From the NCBI GenBank assembly GCA_023390785.1, contig JAEWCE010000009.1, positions 1 to 26,772 of the forward strand: a stretch of DNA of 26,772 nucleotides, in the 5' to 3' direction. Positions 14,979-22,535 of the stretch are shown piece after piece (the first letter of the stretch is position 1; each line of letters starts with the position of its first letter). The notes below the pieces were generated by a model that saw nothing but the letters and a program-made list of their open reading frames with translations, had not been told where the DNA came from and made no database searches. Source of the stretch: Pseudomonadota bacterium. GTDB taxonomy: Bacteria; Pseudomonadota; Alphaproteobacteria; Rhizobiales; Devosiaceae. The position numbers and the translations under genes were made by a program.

Positions 14979-15605
14979 ATGGACGCCAGCGCCAAGCCGA
15001 CCGCCGCGACGCCGTTGACCCTGAAGCCGCTGGCCCGCCCGACGCGGGACGAGGCGGAAGCCGCCGTGCGCACCCTGATCGCCTGGGCCGGCGACGATCC
15101 GGCCCGCGAGGGGCTGCTCGACACGCCGCGGCGCGTCACCAAGGCCTACCGCGAATTCTTCGCCGGCTACGAGGAGGACCCCAGGACCATCCTCAGCAAG
15201 ACCTTCAAGGAGGTCGGCGGCTATGACGACATCGTGATGGTCAAGGACATCCCGTTCTCGAGCCATTGCGAGCACCACATGGTGCCGTTCTTCGGCAAGG
15301 CCCACATCGCCTACCTGCCGCATGACGGGGTGGTGGGCATTTCCAAGCTGGCGCGGCTGGTGGAGGTGTTCTCCAAGCGCCTGCAGGTGCAGGAAGTGAT
15401 GACGGCGCAGATCATCGACGCCATCAACGAGCACCTCAACCCACGCGGCGCAGCGGTGATGCTCGAGGCCGAGCACATGTGCATGTCGATCCGCGGCGTA
15501 CGTGCGCACGGCGCGCAGACGGTGACGCACCGCTTCACCGGCGTGTTCGCCGAGGAAAAGGCCGAGCAGGACCGCTTCTTCCAGATGGTGCGCGGCCAGC
15601 GCTGA
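14979..15605 (+). CDS. folE: GTP cyclohydrolase I (type IA)
   Basis: A 208-residue enzyme that converts GTP to 7,8-dihydroneopterin triphosphate, the first step of tetrahydrofolate synthesis. The zinc ligands are visible as C97 and the histidines of SSHCEHHMVPFFGKAH, with C168 in HMCMSIRG. Substrate-binding segments EGLLDTPRRV and GISKLARLVE are intact. ATG 14979 follows an aaaagga stretch; an earlier in-frame ATG (14949) lacks a ribosome site. It is transcribed divergently from the Fe-S scaffold gene across a 110-bp gap. Confidence 0.96.
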   Translation: MDASAKPTAATPLTLKPLARPTRDEAEAAVRTLIAWAGDDPAREGLLDTPRRVTKAYREFFAGYEEDPRTILSKTFKEVGGYDDIVMVKDIPFSSHCEHHMVPFFGKAHIAYLPHDGVVGISKLARLVEVFSKRLQVQEVMTAQIIDAINEHLNPRGAAVMLEAEHMCMSIRGVRAHGAQTVTHRFTGVFAEEKAEQDRFFQMVRGQR

Positions 15606-15676
15606 GCCGGCGCAACAGCGGTCAAGTCGCGCTTTTATCGCGGTGGCACAGACGACGTGTTTCGTGAGGAGACGCC

Positions 15677-15856
15677 ATGTCCGCTGTCGCCAAGACCCTC
15701 TGGCTGATCGAGTCCCGCTTCCGCGAGACCCTGTCGCTCGACGAAATGGCGGCGCATGCCGGCATGTCGCGGTCGCACCTGTCCCGGATTCCGATCGCGA
15801 CCGGCTACTCGCTCTCCGCCTATATCCGCAGACAGGAGTCGGCACCGCGGAGATAA
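15677..15856 (+). pseudogene. Truncated AraC-family DNA-binding fragment
   Basis: An open frame of 59 codons with a gaggag ribosome site encodes the first helix-turn-helix of an AraC-type regulator: LWLIESRFRETLSLDEMAA then HAGMSRSHLSRIPIATGYS-SAYIR. In full-length relatives the sequence R-x-F-P-x-A-T-G-Y-S continues into a second helix-turn-helix of about 50 residues and often an effector domain. Here one codon (the expected Phe) is missing, and the frame drifts into ESAPRR and a stop just after the first motif. A +1 frame continues for 16 codons before stopping, consistent with decay by small deletions. It is probably a dead remnant; a functional microprotein is possible but less likely. 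Confidence 0.65.
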
Positions 15857-15909
15857 GGCTTGCCCTGAAGCGCTAGCCTTTGGCTCATGGCGCGCGGTAA
15901 AAGCCCGCC

Positions 15910-16341
15910 ATGAGCACCGTTTTCACCGACCCCGCCGCCCTCAGCCCCGAGCAACTGGAAGAAGGCACCGTCTTTGCCCCGCGCTTCGACGCGCTCGGAC
16001 TGATCACTGCCATCGCGCAGGACGAGGCCGGGCGGGTACTGATGGTCGCGCACATGAGCGCAGAGGCGCTGCGGCTGACCATCGAGACCGGCGACGTGCA
16101 CTACTATTCGCGGTCGCGAGGCAGACTGTGGAAGAAGGGCGAGACCTCAGGCGAGGTGCAAAAGCTCATCCGCCTCGCCACCGATTGCGACCAGGACGTA
16201 CTGCTGCTGACCGTCGAGCAGACGGGGCGCGGCGCGGCCTGCCACACCGGCCGGAAGAGCTGCTTCTACCGGGTGCTGCGCGATGGAGCGCTCGTCGACA
16301 TCGGCGAGCCGCGGCTCTTCGACCCGGCCGCCGTCTATTGA
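15910..16341 (+). CDS. hisI: Phosphoribosyl-AMP cyclohydrolase
   Basis: A 143-residue stand-alone HisI that opens the purine ring of phosphoribosyl-AMP in the third step of histidine biosynthesis. Conserved features are HYYSRSRGRLWKKGETSG, the magnesium-binding D92-C93-D94-x-D96 and the zinc cysteines C93, C111 and C118 (GAACHTGRKSCFYR). There is no fused HisE domain, as is usual in alphaproteobacteria. Its TGA shares one base with an ATG of the following frame, but the next gene probably starts 48 bases further on. Confidence 0.96.
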   Translation: MSTVFTDPAALSPEQLEEGTVFAPRFDALGLITAIAQDEAGRVLMVAHMSAEALRLTIETGDVHYYSRSRGRLWKKGETSGEVQKLIRLATDCDQDVLLLTVEQTGRGAACHTGRKSCFYRVLRDGALVDIGEPRLFDPAAVY

Positions 16342-16388
16342 TGTCGACTGGCAAGTCTGCTGCCATGGCCGTCCAACCGGAGACAACC

Positions 16389-17705
16389 ATGACCGCCCTC
16401 GCCGCTCGCCCCTGGGTTCCAACCGAAGACTATGTGCAGTCCCTGGCCGCGAGGACCGCGAGCCAGACGAGCGATGCCGTGGCCGCCCGGATCGAGGGCC
16501 TCATCGCGCGCAACGAGGAGATCCACGAGCGCGATTGCTTCAACCTCAACCCCGCCACCAACGTCATGAATCCGCGGGCGGAAGCGGCGCTGAGCCGCAA
16601 GCTCGGCTCGCGTCCCTCGCTCGGCTATCCCGGCGACAAATACGAAATGGGACTCGAGGCGATCGAAGAGATCGAAGTGATCGCCGCCGAGCTCGCGGCG
16701 GAGGTGTTCGAGGCGAAATATGCCGAAATCCGCGTCGGCTCGGGAGCGCTCGCCAACCTCTACGGCTTCATGGCGCTCAGCAGGCCGGGCGACACCATCA
16801 TCGCACCGCCGGCGACCATTGGCGGTCACGTCACCCACCATGCCGGGGGTTGCGCCGGCCTCTACGGCCTCACGACGCTCGATGCACCGGTCGATGCCGA
16901 GAACTACACGATCGACATTCCTGCTCTGCGCGCGCTGGCGCACGAGCACAGGCCGGTGCTGATCACTGTCGGCGGCAGCCTCAACCTGTTCCCGCATCCG
17001 GTGCCCGAAGTCCGGGCGATCGCTGACGAGATCGGCGCCAAGGTGCTGTTCGACGCGGCGCATCAGTGCGGCATGATCGCCGGCAAGACCTTCCCCAATC
17101 CGCTCGCGCAGGGCGCGCATCTGATGACGATGAGCACCTACAAGAGCCTCGGCGGTCCGGCCGGCGGCCTGATCGTCACCAACGATGCCGAGATCGCCCG
17201 GCGTCTCGACGCCATCGCCTTCCCCGGCCTCACCGCCAATTTCGACGCCGCGAAGTCTGCGGCCTTGGCGATCGCCCTGCTGGACTGGCGCGAATACGGC
17301 GAGGCGTACGCGCAAAAGATGGTCGCCACGGCGCACGCGCTCGCCTCGGGGCTCGCGGAAGAGGGGCTCGCCGTGTACGGAGCCGATCACGGCTTCACCC
17401 GCTCGCACCAGTTCGCCCTCGACGCAGCGCCGTTCGGCGGTGGGCAGGCAGCGAGCAGGAAGTTGCGCAAGGCAGGCTTTCTCGCCTGCGGCATCGGCCT
17501 GCCCGGCAAGCCGGTCGACGGCGACATGAACGGGCTTCGGCTTGGCACGCCGGAGTTGGTGCGCTGGGGCATGACCGAGGCCGACATGCCGAAACTCGCC
17601 GCGCTGATCGCCGAAGCGCTGCGCGCCAACGACCCCGACGCCATCGCCCCCCGCACCGCCGCCTTCCGGCAGCAGTTCACGGAGTTACATTACATCCGTC
17701 AGTAG
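16389..17705 (+). CDS. Serine hydroxymethyltransferase-like PLP-dependent enzyme
   Basis: A 438-residue fold type I PLP enzyme resembling glycine/serine hydroxymethyltransferase but not the housekeeping GlyA sequence. The Schiff-base lysine is K252 in MSTYKSLGGPAGG, with PLP contacts D222 and H225 (FDAAHQCG). Other family segments are NLNPATNVMNP, GSRPSLGYPGDKYEMG and GSGALANLYGFMA. Reactions in this branch include aldol cleavage or hydroxymethyl transfer on serine, alpha-methylserine or related amino acids; which applies here is not clear. ATG 16389 is chosen for its ccggaga site. Two upstream in-frame ATGs (16341, overlapping the hisI stop, and 16365) lack one. Its end overlaps slyX by 7 bp. 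Confidence 0.88.
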   Translation: MTALAARPWVPTEDYVQSLAARTASQTSDAVAARIEGLIARNEEIHERDCFNLNPATNVMNPRAEAALSRKLGSRPSLGYPGDKYEMGLEAIEEIEVIAAELAAEVFEAKYAEIRVGSGALANLYGFMALSRPGDTIIAPPATIGGHVTHHAGGCAGLYGLTTLDAPVDAENYTIDIPALRALAHEHRPVLITVGGSLNLFPHPVPEVRAIADEIGAKVLFDAAHQCGMIAGKTFPNPLAQGAHLMTMSTYKSLGGPAGGLIVTNDAEIARRLDAIAFPGLTANFDAAKSAALAIALLDWREYGEAYAQKMVATAHALASGLAEEGLAVYGADHGFTRSHQFALDAAPFGGGQAASRKLRKAGFLACGIGLPGKPVDGDMNGLRLGTPELVRWGMTEADMPKLAALIAEALRANDPDAIAPRTAAFRQQFTELHYIRQ

Positions 17706-17923
17706 TGCGGCGGAGGCGGCTCCGGAGGCTCGGCGAGGACCGGATTGTCGGCGATGTCGCGCAGCCGCTCGCCGAGATTGCCGATCAGGCGCTTGAGTTC
17801 GCCGATCTCGGCCCATTGCGCGGTGACGGTCTTGCTCAGGTCCTCGATCGCCTGGTCCTGGTAGGCGACGGTGGTTTCGAGCCGCTCGAGGCGCTCGGCG
17901 TCGGTCAGAATTGTGTCGGTCAT
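17699..17923 (-). CDS. slyX: SlyX-family protein
   Basis: A 74-residue acidic protein with a heptad pattern over residues 8-58 (ERLERLETTVAYQDQAIEDL onward), predicting a coiled coil, and a proline-rich end EPPEPPPPHY, both typical of SlyX. Its function is not well defined in any organism. Its ATG overlaps the stop of the rhomboid gene (ATGA), so they form an operon. Its stop overlaps the end of the convergent hydroxymethyltransferase-like gene by 7 bp. Confidence 0.88.
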   Translation of the reverse strand: MTDTILTDAERLERLETTVAYQDQAIEDLSKTVTAQWAEIGELKRLIGNLGERLRDIADNPVLAEPPEPPPPHY

Positions 17924-18669
17924 GCCTGCCTCCTCTCGAACAGTGGCACGAGCAGCAGGCCGGCAAGGAAACCGCCGATGTGAGCCTGCCAGGCCACTTG
18001 GAAATCGCTGTTGCCGGTGAACATCGGCAGCAGCGGCACGATGCCGTTGAGCGCGATCCAGGTCAGCGAGAAAAACCGCGCCGTCGGATTGCGAACGAAC
18101 TCGCGCAGTGTCGCGAGATGGCGACCGAGCAGATGCCGCTCGCCGGTCTTTTCGTCGACCGCAATCACCGGCGGCTGGAAGATGAAGCGCACCGCCGCCC
18201 CGGTCAGCGCCGCGACGCCACCCGACGCGCCGACCAGCACCTGCACATGCGGCAGCGTGGTCGCGGCGAAGGCCAGCGCGCCGACAAGGGCGCCGACGAG
18301 GAACAGTACCACCATGCGCATGCCGCCGTAGCGCTGCGCCACCGGGGTGGCGAAGATCGCAAGCCACACCGTGTTGAGGCCGACATGCTCCCAGCCCGCA
18401 TGCAGGAAGGCGTGCGTCAGCGGCGTCCACAGCAGCGGCCAGTAGCCGCCGGCTAGGCCGGCGGGATCGACCAGCCGGTACGGCACGAAGGCAAACCAGG
18501 TGAGCAGGGCCTCCTGCCCGTCGGCGTTAAGAATCAGGTCGCTGGCGGCCTGGATGGCGAGCAGAAGTCCGCCCAGAATCAACACCGAAAGCGGCAGATT
18601 GAAGATCGGCTGACGTTGCGGCGGCGCGGCCGGGCCTTGATCCGATTGGTTTTTTTCGTCGCCGCTCAT
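17920..18669 (-). CDS. Rhomboid-family intramembrane serine protease
   Basis: A 249-residue polytopic inner-membrane protein. It has at least six hydrophobic segments and the rhomboid dyad: S149 in GASGG and H230 in WQAHIGGFLAG, with H95 and N99 (HVGLNTVW) supplying the oxyanion side. A cytoplasmic loop of about 35 residues (168-203, GERHLLGRH) separates later helices, longer than in GlpG. The family cleaves substrate helices within the membrane; the substrate is unknown. ATG 18669 is chosen over GTG 18720 because of the GAGGAG site before it and the normal length it gives. It is followed directly by slyX. Confidence 0.92.
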   Translation of the reverse strand: MSGDEKNQSDQGPAAPPQRQPIFNLPLSVLILGGLLLAIQAASDLILNADGQEALLTWFAFVPYRLVDPAGLAGGYWPLLWTPLTHAFLHAGWEHVGLNTVWLAIFATPVAQRYGGMRMVVLFLVGALVGALAFAATTLPHVQVLVGASGGVAALTGAAVRFIFQPPVIAVDEKTGERHLLGRHLATLREFVRNPTARFFSLTWIALNGIVPLLPMFTGNSDFQVAWQAHIGGFLAGLLLVPLFERRQA

Positions 18670-18712
18670 CCAAACTCCTCGAGGATCGGGCTTTAACGCC
18701 CTGTTCACCGAC

Positions 18713-18721
18713 TTATCCACA
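18713..18721 (+). promoter_or_regulatory. Perfect DnaA-box consensus in an intergenic region
   Basis: TTATCCACA, the exact high-affinity DnaA box, lies between the rhomboid gene and the PAS_5 gene in a locally AT-richer stretch (CATTAACCC, AAAGCTTTAAA nearby). There is only one box and no origin-type cluster, so any role would be transcriptional or DnaA titration. Chance occurrence is possible. Confidence 0.35.
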
Positions 18722-18851
18722 CCACACCCCCGCCATTAACCCTAAGAAAGCTTTAAAGGCGATTTCCGCCGGAGCTTTTGCGACTGTGCTCCGGGCGGCG
18801 ATGCGGACCTTGTGGGAACGCCGGCCGAGGCTTGGATATAGGTTGGCGTCG

Positions 18852-19508
18852 ATGCAGAAACAGAGCACCAAAACGCTCTACGACTATTGGAACTCGCTTC
18901 GCGGCTCGCGCAGCGCTCCCGATCGGCGGGACATCGACCCCACCCGGATCCGCGGCGCCCTCGCCAACACCTTCATCCTCGAGCTCAACGACAACAGCGA
19001 GTTCGACTTCCGGCTGGCCGGCTCGCACATCTGCGCGGCCTATGCGCGCGAGCTCAAGGGCCGGTCGTTCTCGCGCCTCTGGCATCCGCGCGACCGCGAC
19101 GCCATGGGGACGCTCATCCGGGCGGTCACCGAAGACCACGCCGTGGCGCTCATCACCTTCACCGGCATGACGGCGATCCATACCCGGCTGTCGGTCGAGA
19201 CCATTCTCCTGCCCGTCCGCCACAACGGCTCGACGCAAACGCGCCTGCTCGGCGCCATGACTGTCCTCGACGAGCCGTACTGGTTCGGCGTGCAGCCGGT
19301 GGTCGAGCAGCGCATCACCGGACTCAGGCTGATCTGGCCCGACGACCAGTCGCACGCCGAGATCGCCCGCGACATCTCCGCGTCGGTGCCGCAGGAGGTG
19401 ATGTTCGCCAACGCCGGCGGACCGCCGCAGCCGATCGCCGGTATGGTGTTCGGCCGGCAGGCGCGGCGCTACGCGCATCTCGCCGTCATCGACGGTGGCC
19501 GCACGTAA
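18852..19508 (+). CDS. PAS_5 domain protein
   Basis: A 218-residue protein dominated by a PAS_5 domain. Family features are TLYDYWNSLRG near the start, R-x-x-IDPTRIRGALANTFILE, FRLAGSHICAAYARELKG and SFSRLW. This family is common in alphaproteobacteria and includes the Caulobacter protein MopJ, which links nutrient signals to cell-cycle regulators. No output domain is present. ATG 18852 is chosen because homologues begin near YDYW and the longer frame upstream is low in similarity; the ribosome site is weak. Function here is inferred only at the level of small sensory or adaptor protein. Confidence 0.85.
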   Translation: MQKQSTKTLYDYWNSLRGSRSAPDRRDIDPTRIRGALANTFILELNDNSEFDFRLAGSHICAAYARELKGRSFSRLWHPRDRDAMGTLIRAVTEDHAVALITFTGMTAIHTRLSVETILLPVRHNGSTQTRLLGAMTVLDEPYWFGVQPVVEQRITGLRLIWPDDQSHAEIARDISASVPQEVMFANAGGPPQPIAGMVFGRQARRYAHLAVIDGGRT

Positions 19509-19605
19509 AAAACCCCGGATTCCCGGCAATCTTCGCGGGCATCCTCATATTCGGTTAACCAAACGCCGGTAGCGTCTGTCGTGTCAAATTGAGTGACGCG
19601 GCCGA

Positions 19606-20238
19606 ATGCTGACCGACAACCCTGCCCCGCACCGCAGCGCCCGAGCCTCGCGCAACTATGTGCAGCTCCCGCGGTTCCAGCGCGTCAAGATTTCGGTCCT
19701 CGGTCGCTATATGCTCGCGGACCGCCGCGAGTTCCCGTGCCAGGTCCTGGAAATGTCGCCCGGCGATGCGGTGGTGATCGCGCCGGTGGCCGGCAATGCC
19801 GGCGAGAGGGTGATCGCCTATCTCGACCATATCGGGCGCGTCGAAGGCTCGATCATCGATTCGATCGACGGCGGCTTCACCATGGACGTCGCGGCCAGCC
19901 CACGGAAGCGCGACAAGATGGCGGCCCAACTCACCTGGCTCGCCAACAAGGACATCCTCAACCTGCCGGAAGATCGGCGGCACGAGCGTGTGGTGCCCGA
20001 CAACCGGCATTCGACGGTCGTCCTCGACGATGGCCGCCGCTACAATTGCAAGATCATCGACATATCGCTCTCGGGCGCTGCCATCGAACTGGCGGTACGG
20101 CCCGCGATGGGCACGCCGGTCACCCTGGGGCGCATGCGGGCGCGCGTCGTCCGGCATTTCCAGGATGGCGTTGCGGTCGAGTTCGCCTCGGCACAGGAAA
20201 TGCTGACCGTGGTGCAGCAGAACCTGCGCATCAACTGA
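19606..20238 (+). CDS. Two-domain PilZ protein
   Basis: A 210-residue protein with two PilZ-like halves. The C-terminal domain (about 120-205) has R124-x3-R128 (DRRHER) and D152-x-S154-x-x-G157 (DISLSG), so it should bind c-di-GMP. The N-terminal half (24-100) keeps the beta-barrel pattern, but the RxxxR is lost and the second motif reads EMSPGD, so it is probably a degenerate, non-binding partner domain. No membrane helix is seen. It follows the PAS_5 gene by 97 bp in the same direction and may share signalling context with it. Confidence 0.86.
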   Translation: MLTDNPAPHRSARASRNYVQLPRFQRVKISVLGRYMLADRREFPCQVLEMSPGDAVVIAPVAGNAGERVIAYLDHIGRVEGSIIDSIDGGFTMDVAASPRKRDKMAAQLTWLANKDILNLPEDRRHERVVPDNRHSTVVLDDGRRYNCKIIDISLSGAAIELAVRPAMGTPVTLGRMRARVVRHFQDGVAVEFASAQEMLTVVQQNLRIN

Positions 20239-20371
20239 GCCCGGCGCGCTGCCGCGGCATGGTTAAGCGGCACTTTCAGCAGTCGAGACAATTCGCGTAA
20301 AAACTCGTCGAGAGTTTTGCGAGTGAGGCAATTTGGCGGCGGCATCTTGTTCCCCATCAGGGGGTTTCAAG

Positions 20372-20998
20372 ATGTCCAACTCAGTCACCATCACGCTCGG
20401 CGGCATGCTGATTGCCAGCGTCATGTTCAGCTCTCCGGCGGCCGCGTCATCGTCGGTCGATCTCTCCAATCCGGCCTTTGCGCCGGTCAGTGGGCAGACC
20501 AGCATTCCAGTGGGCGCCGACGATTTCTGCCGGCGCGTGCCGCAGGCCTGCCGGCCGGACGCGCGCATTGTCGAGGTGGAAACGCTGACGCCGGCGAGCT
20601 GGCAGCAGCTCGTCGCCATCAACGACAATGTCAACGCCACGATCACGCCCGAAACCGACGAGGACAATTATCGTCTGGCCGAGTACTGGACCTATCCGGT
20701 GAATGGCCGCGGCGACTGCGAGGACATCGCGCTCGAAAAGCAGCGCCAGCTCATCAACGCCGGCTGGGATCCCAGCACGCTGCTGATGACGGTGGTGCGC
20801 GAGCGTGACGGTAACGGCCATGCCGTGCTGATGGTCCGCACAGACCGCGGCGACCTCATCCTCGACAACCAGGTGGGCCGCGTCCTCGTCTGGAAGGACA
20901 CCGACTACGAGTACGTCAAGCGCCAGTCGCAGGCCGACGCCGGCAAATGGGTCGGGCTGGTCGATGACCGCGCCACCGTGGTCGCGGCACGCCGCTAG
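20372..20998 (+). CDS. Exported transglutaminase-like cysteine proteinase (BTLCP family)
   Basis: A 208-residue secreted protein. Residues 1-26 form a signal peptide (SVTITLGGMLIASVMFSSPAAAS) with a probable cleavage after the alanines. The mature part has the transglutaminase-like triad of the bacterial cysteine proteinase family (DUF920/C93): C116 in GRGDCEDIA, H150 in GNGHAVLMV and D165 in LILDN. In other bacteria (LapG) such proteins cut a surface adhesin under c-di-GMP control, but LapG and BTLCP are separate groups and no LapD or adhesin is in the window. ATG 20372 is chosen because the signal peptide starts there. A terminator-like hairpin follows the gene. Confidence 0.88.
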   Translation: MSNSVTITLGGMLIASVMFSSPAAASSSVDLSNPAFAPVSGQTSIPVGADDFCRRVPQACRPDARIVEVETLTPASWQQLVAINDNVNATITPETDEDNYRLAEYWTYPVNGRGDCEDIALEKQRQLINAGWDPSTLLMTVVRERDGNGHAVLMVRTDRGDLILDNQVGRVLVWKDTDYEYVKRQSQADAGKWVGLVDDRATVVAARR

Positions 20999-21056
20999 CA
21001 GCCCACCCGAACGGAATTCTCGGGCCCTTCCCCCCTGATACGGCGCCCGATGAAGA

Positions 21057-21086
21057 GGGGCCGGCTTCTCCCCCGAGGCCGGCCCC
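21057..21086 (+). terminator. Terminator-like hairpin after the cysteine proteinase gene
   Basis: A 9-bp perfect GC stem GGGGCCGGC / GCCGGCCCC with a 12-base loop lies 59 bp after the proteinase stop and 23 bp from the end of the convergent membrane-protein gene. The following sequence is C-rich rather than T-rich, so Rho-independent efficiency is uncertain. Confidence 0.5.
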
Positions 21087-21108
21087 GCCCTTCTCCCCCT
21101 GGAGACTC

Positions 21109-21429
21109 TCAGCCGACGATGGCGAAGTAGATTCCGAGAAAGAACAGCCCTGTCAGGAAGCTCCAACCGAAGGCGACGAGGGCGCTGACCAGGATCGATC
21201 CCACCGACAGCGTACCGTCATCCTCCTGCTGCCACCCCATCTGCAGCATGATGAACGGGCCACACACGAAGCTCATGAACAAGTGACCGAACATGTGTAC
21301 GATGGTCTTGCCGTCGTAGCGCAGCATCGCCTGCTGCCCGATGGCCCACTGGTAGAAGTAGGTTCCGGTCCCCGCGATCGCGAGCCCCACCGCCATGATG
21401 AACCCTGCCAGCAGCAACTCGAACATCAT
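21109..21429 (-). CDS. Small integral membrane protein of unknown function
   Basis: A 106-residue hydrophobic protein with about three membrane segments: residues 2-27 (FELLLAGFIMAVGLAIAGTG), about 47-62 (LFMSFVCGPFIMLQM) and 75-104 (VGSILVSALVAFGWSFLTG onward). A polar segment with WQQEDDG lies between the second and third. I recognise no family beyond a general resemblance to conserved alphaproteobacterial hypothetical proteins. ATG 21429 is used; GTG 21438 is an in-frame alternative that adds three residues, and a gagg sequence could serve either. The upstream region carries a CtrA-type box. Confidence 0.75.
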   Translation of the reverse strand: MMFELLLAGFIMAVGLAIAGTGTYFYQWAIGQQAMLRYDGKTIVHMFGHLFMSFVCGPFIMLQMGWQQEDDGTLSVGSILVSALVAFGWSFLTGLFFLGIYFAIVG

Positions 21430-21471
21430 CGCACTCACGCCTCGCCGCGCCGCGTCCGCCGCGCGGCCTCG

Positions 21472-21486
21472 TTAACTCTCCATTAA
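21472..21486. promoter_or_regulatory. Perfect CtrA-type binding box (TTAA-N7-TTAA)
   Basis: TTAA-CTCTCCA-TTAA lies between two divergent membrane-protein genes, 43 bp from the left start and 59 bp from the right one. TTAA-N7-TTAA is the full-site consensus for the alphaproteobacterial cell-cycle regulator CtrA. AT-only octamers at this spacing are rare in such GC-rich DNA. Binding is inferred. Confidence 0.55.
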
Positions 21487-21544
21487 TCATAAGAGCGGCG
21501 ATATCGGCTGTCATCTGCTCGAGGCGCGACTGGTTAATTCGCAC

Positions 21545-22216
21545 ATGGATTCGACGGCAGCCCAGGCTCGACCGACGCCCCACCGCCATTCGGTAGGCTA
21601 CAATCTGGGTCTGATCACCGTCATGGTCGGGCTGGGCGCACTGGGGCTCGCCTATGCCATCGACACGGCGGAACGCGTGCTGGGCACCCCGCCGGAGGCC
21701 AACTCGGCGCTGGTCGCCCGGACCCTTGGCGGCACCACTCTCACCATTCCTGCCGACTGGCTTGCAGATGCCGGCGGCCAGCAGAGCGGCTTCGTCAAGC
21801 AGGTCGACCTCAAGCTGATGCTGCCGCTCGGTCCCGACTCGGCACCGCGCGAGATCGACGTGACCCTGACACAACGCAGCCGGGTACGGCCGAGCGCATC
21901 ATTGCTCGATGGCGTATATCTGCATCAGTTCCAGCAGACGCAGCTCTCAGGGCCGGTCGGCCTCATCGGAAAGCCGTTGCAGGCCACCGACGGCTTCGAG
22001 GGCGAAACCATCTGGTACGACCCGCTGCGGTCGAACCCGTTCGTCGCCAAATGCCAGGCGGCGATCGTTCCGGACACGCCAGCCAACTGCCTGCGCACTG
22101 TCTATCTCGGCTCCGGCATCGCGGCCGTCTATGCCTTCGGTGACGACGTGCTGCCCAACTGGCGCAGGTTCGACGCCGAACTGCACCCGCTGCTCGACAA
22201 GATCGGCGCGCTCTAG
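21545..22216 (+). CDS. Membrane-anchored hypothetical protein
   Basis: A 223-residue protein with a short cytoplasmic start, one hydrophobic helix at about 19-39 (LGLITVMVGLGALGLAYAI) and a periplasmic-type remainder. The outer part contains repeated segments around ARTLGGTTLTIPADWL and two cysteines (KCQAAIV and NCLRTVYLG, 14 residues apart) that could form a disulfide. No enzyme motif is visible and I recognise no named family. It is transcribed divergently from the membrane protein at 21109 across the CtrA-type box. Its stop overlaps the stop of the convergent YbjQ-family gene. Confidence 0.82.
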   Translation: MDSTAAQARPTPHRHSVGYNLGLITVMVGLGALGLAYAIDTAERVLGTPPEANSALVARTLGGTTLTIPADWLADAGGQQSGFVKQVDLKLMLPLGPDSAPREIDVTLTQRSRVRPSASLLDGVYLHQFQQTQLSGPVGLIGKPLQATDGFEGETIWYDPLRSNPFVAKCQAAIVPDTPANCLRTVYLGSGIAAVYAFGDDVLPNWRRFDAELHPLLDKIGAL

Positions 22217-22533
22217 AGTTTTTCGACCCGTACCGCGGTGCCGTAGGCCAGCATCTCGGTGATGCCGTCGGCGATATCGTTGCTGTCGTAGCGCATGCCG
22301 ATCACGGCATTGGCGCCGTGCTCCTCGGCATGCTTGATCATCAGGTCGAGCGCTTCCTGCCGCGACGTCTCGGCCAGCGTCGTGAACAGCGAAAGGTTGC
22401 CGCCCACGATCGATTGCAGCGCGCCGCCAATGGTGCCGAAGACGTTGCGCGAGCGCACGGTGATGCCGCGCACCAGACCGAGGACTTCGACGACCCGATA
22501 CCCGGCCAGATCATTGGTGGTCACGACGATCAT
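22213..22533 (-). CDS. YbjQ/UPF0145 family protein
   Basis: A 106-residue YbjQ-type protein (also called the heavy-metal-binding domain family, DUF74). It shows the typical opening MIVVTTNDLAGYRVVEVLG-VRG, the S-R-N-x-x-G segment, and the closing A-x-x-x-GANAVIGMRYD. Members form pentamers; a metal-related role is suggested by name only and there are no cysteines here. A gaggtg ribosome site lies inside the end of the upstream DUF3126 gene, two bases before it, so they form an operon. Confidence 0.92.
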   Translation of the reverse strand: MIVVTTNDLAGYRVVEVLGLVRGITVRSRNVFGTIGGALQSIVGGNLSLFTTLAETSRQEALDLMIKHAEEHGANAVIGMRYDSNDIADGITEMLAYGTAVRVEKL

Positions 22534-22535
22534 GG

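Noticed and set aside
15606..15909. Possible RNA gene between folE and hisI
   Set aside because: No tRNA-like cloverleaf or strong hairpin with T-run was found; the stretch is explained by the AraC-type fragment and short flanks.
18736..18759. Two TTAA motifs (CATTAACCC and CTTTAAAGG) near the PAS_5 gene as a CtrA site
   Set aside because: The spacing between them is 13 bases, not 7, so they do not form a CtrA full site.
19553..19560. GGTTAACC palindrome before the two-domain PilZ gene
   Set aside because: Eight bases, with no paired site or second TTAA at the right distance; not distinguishable from chance.
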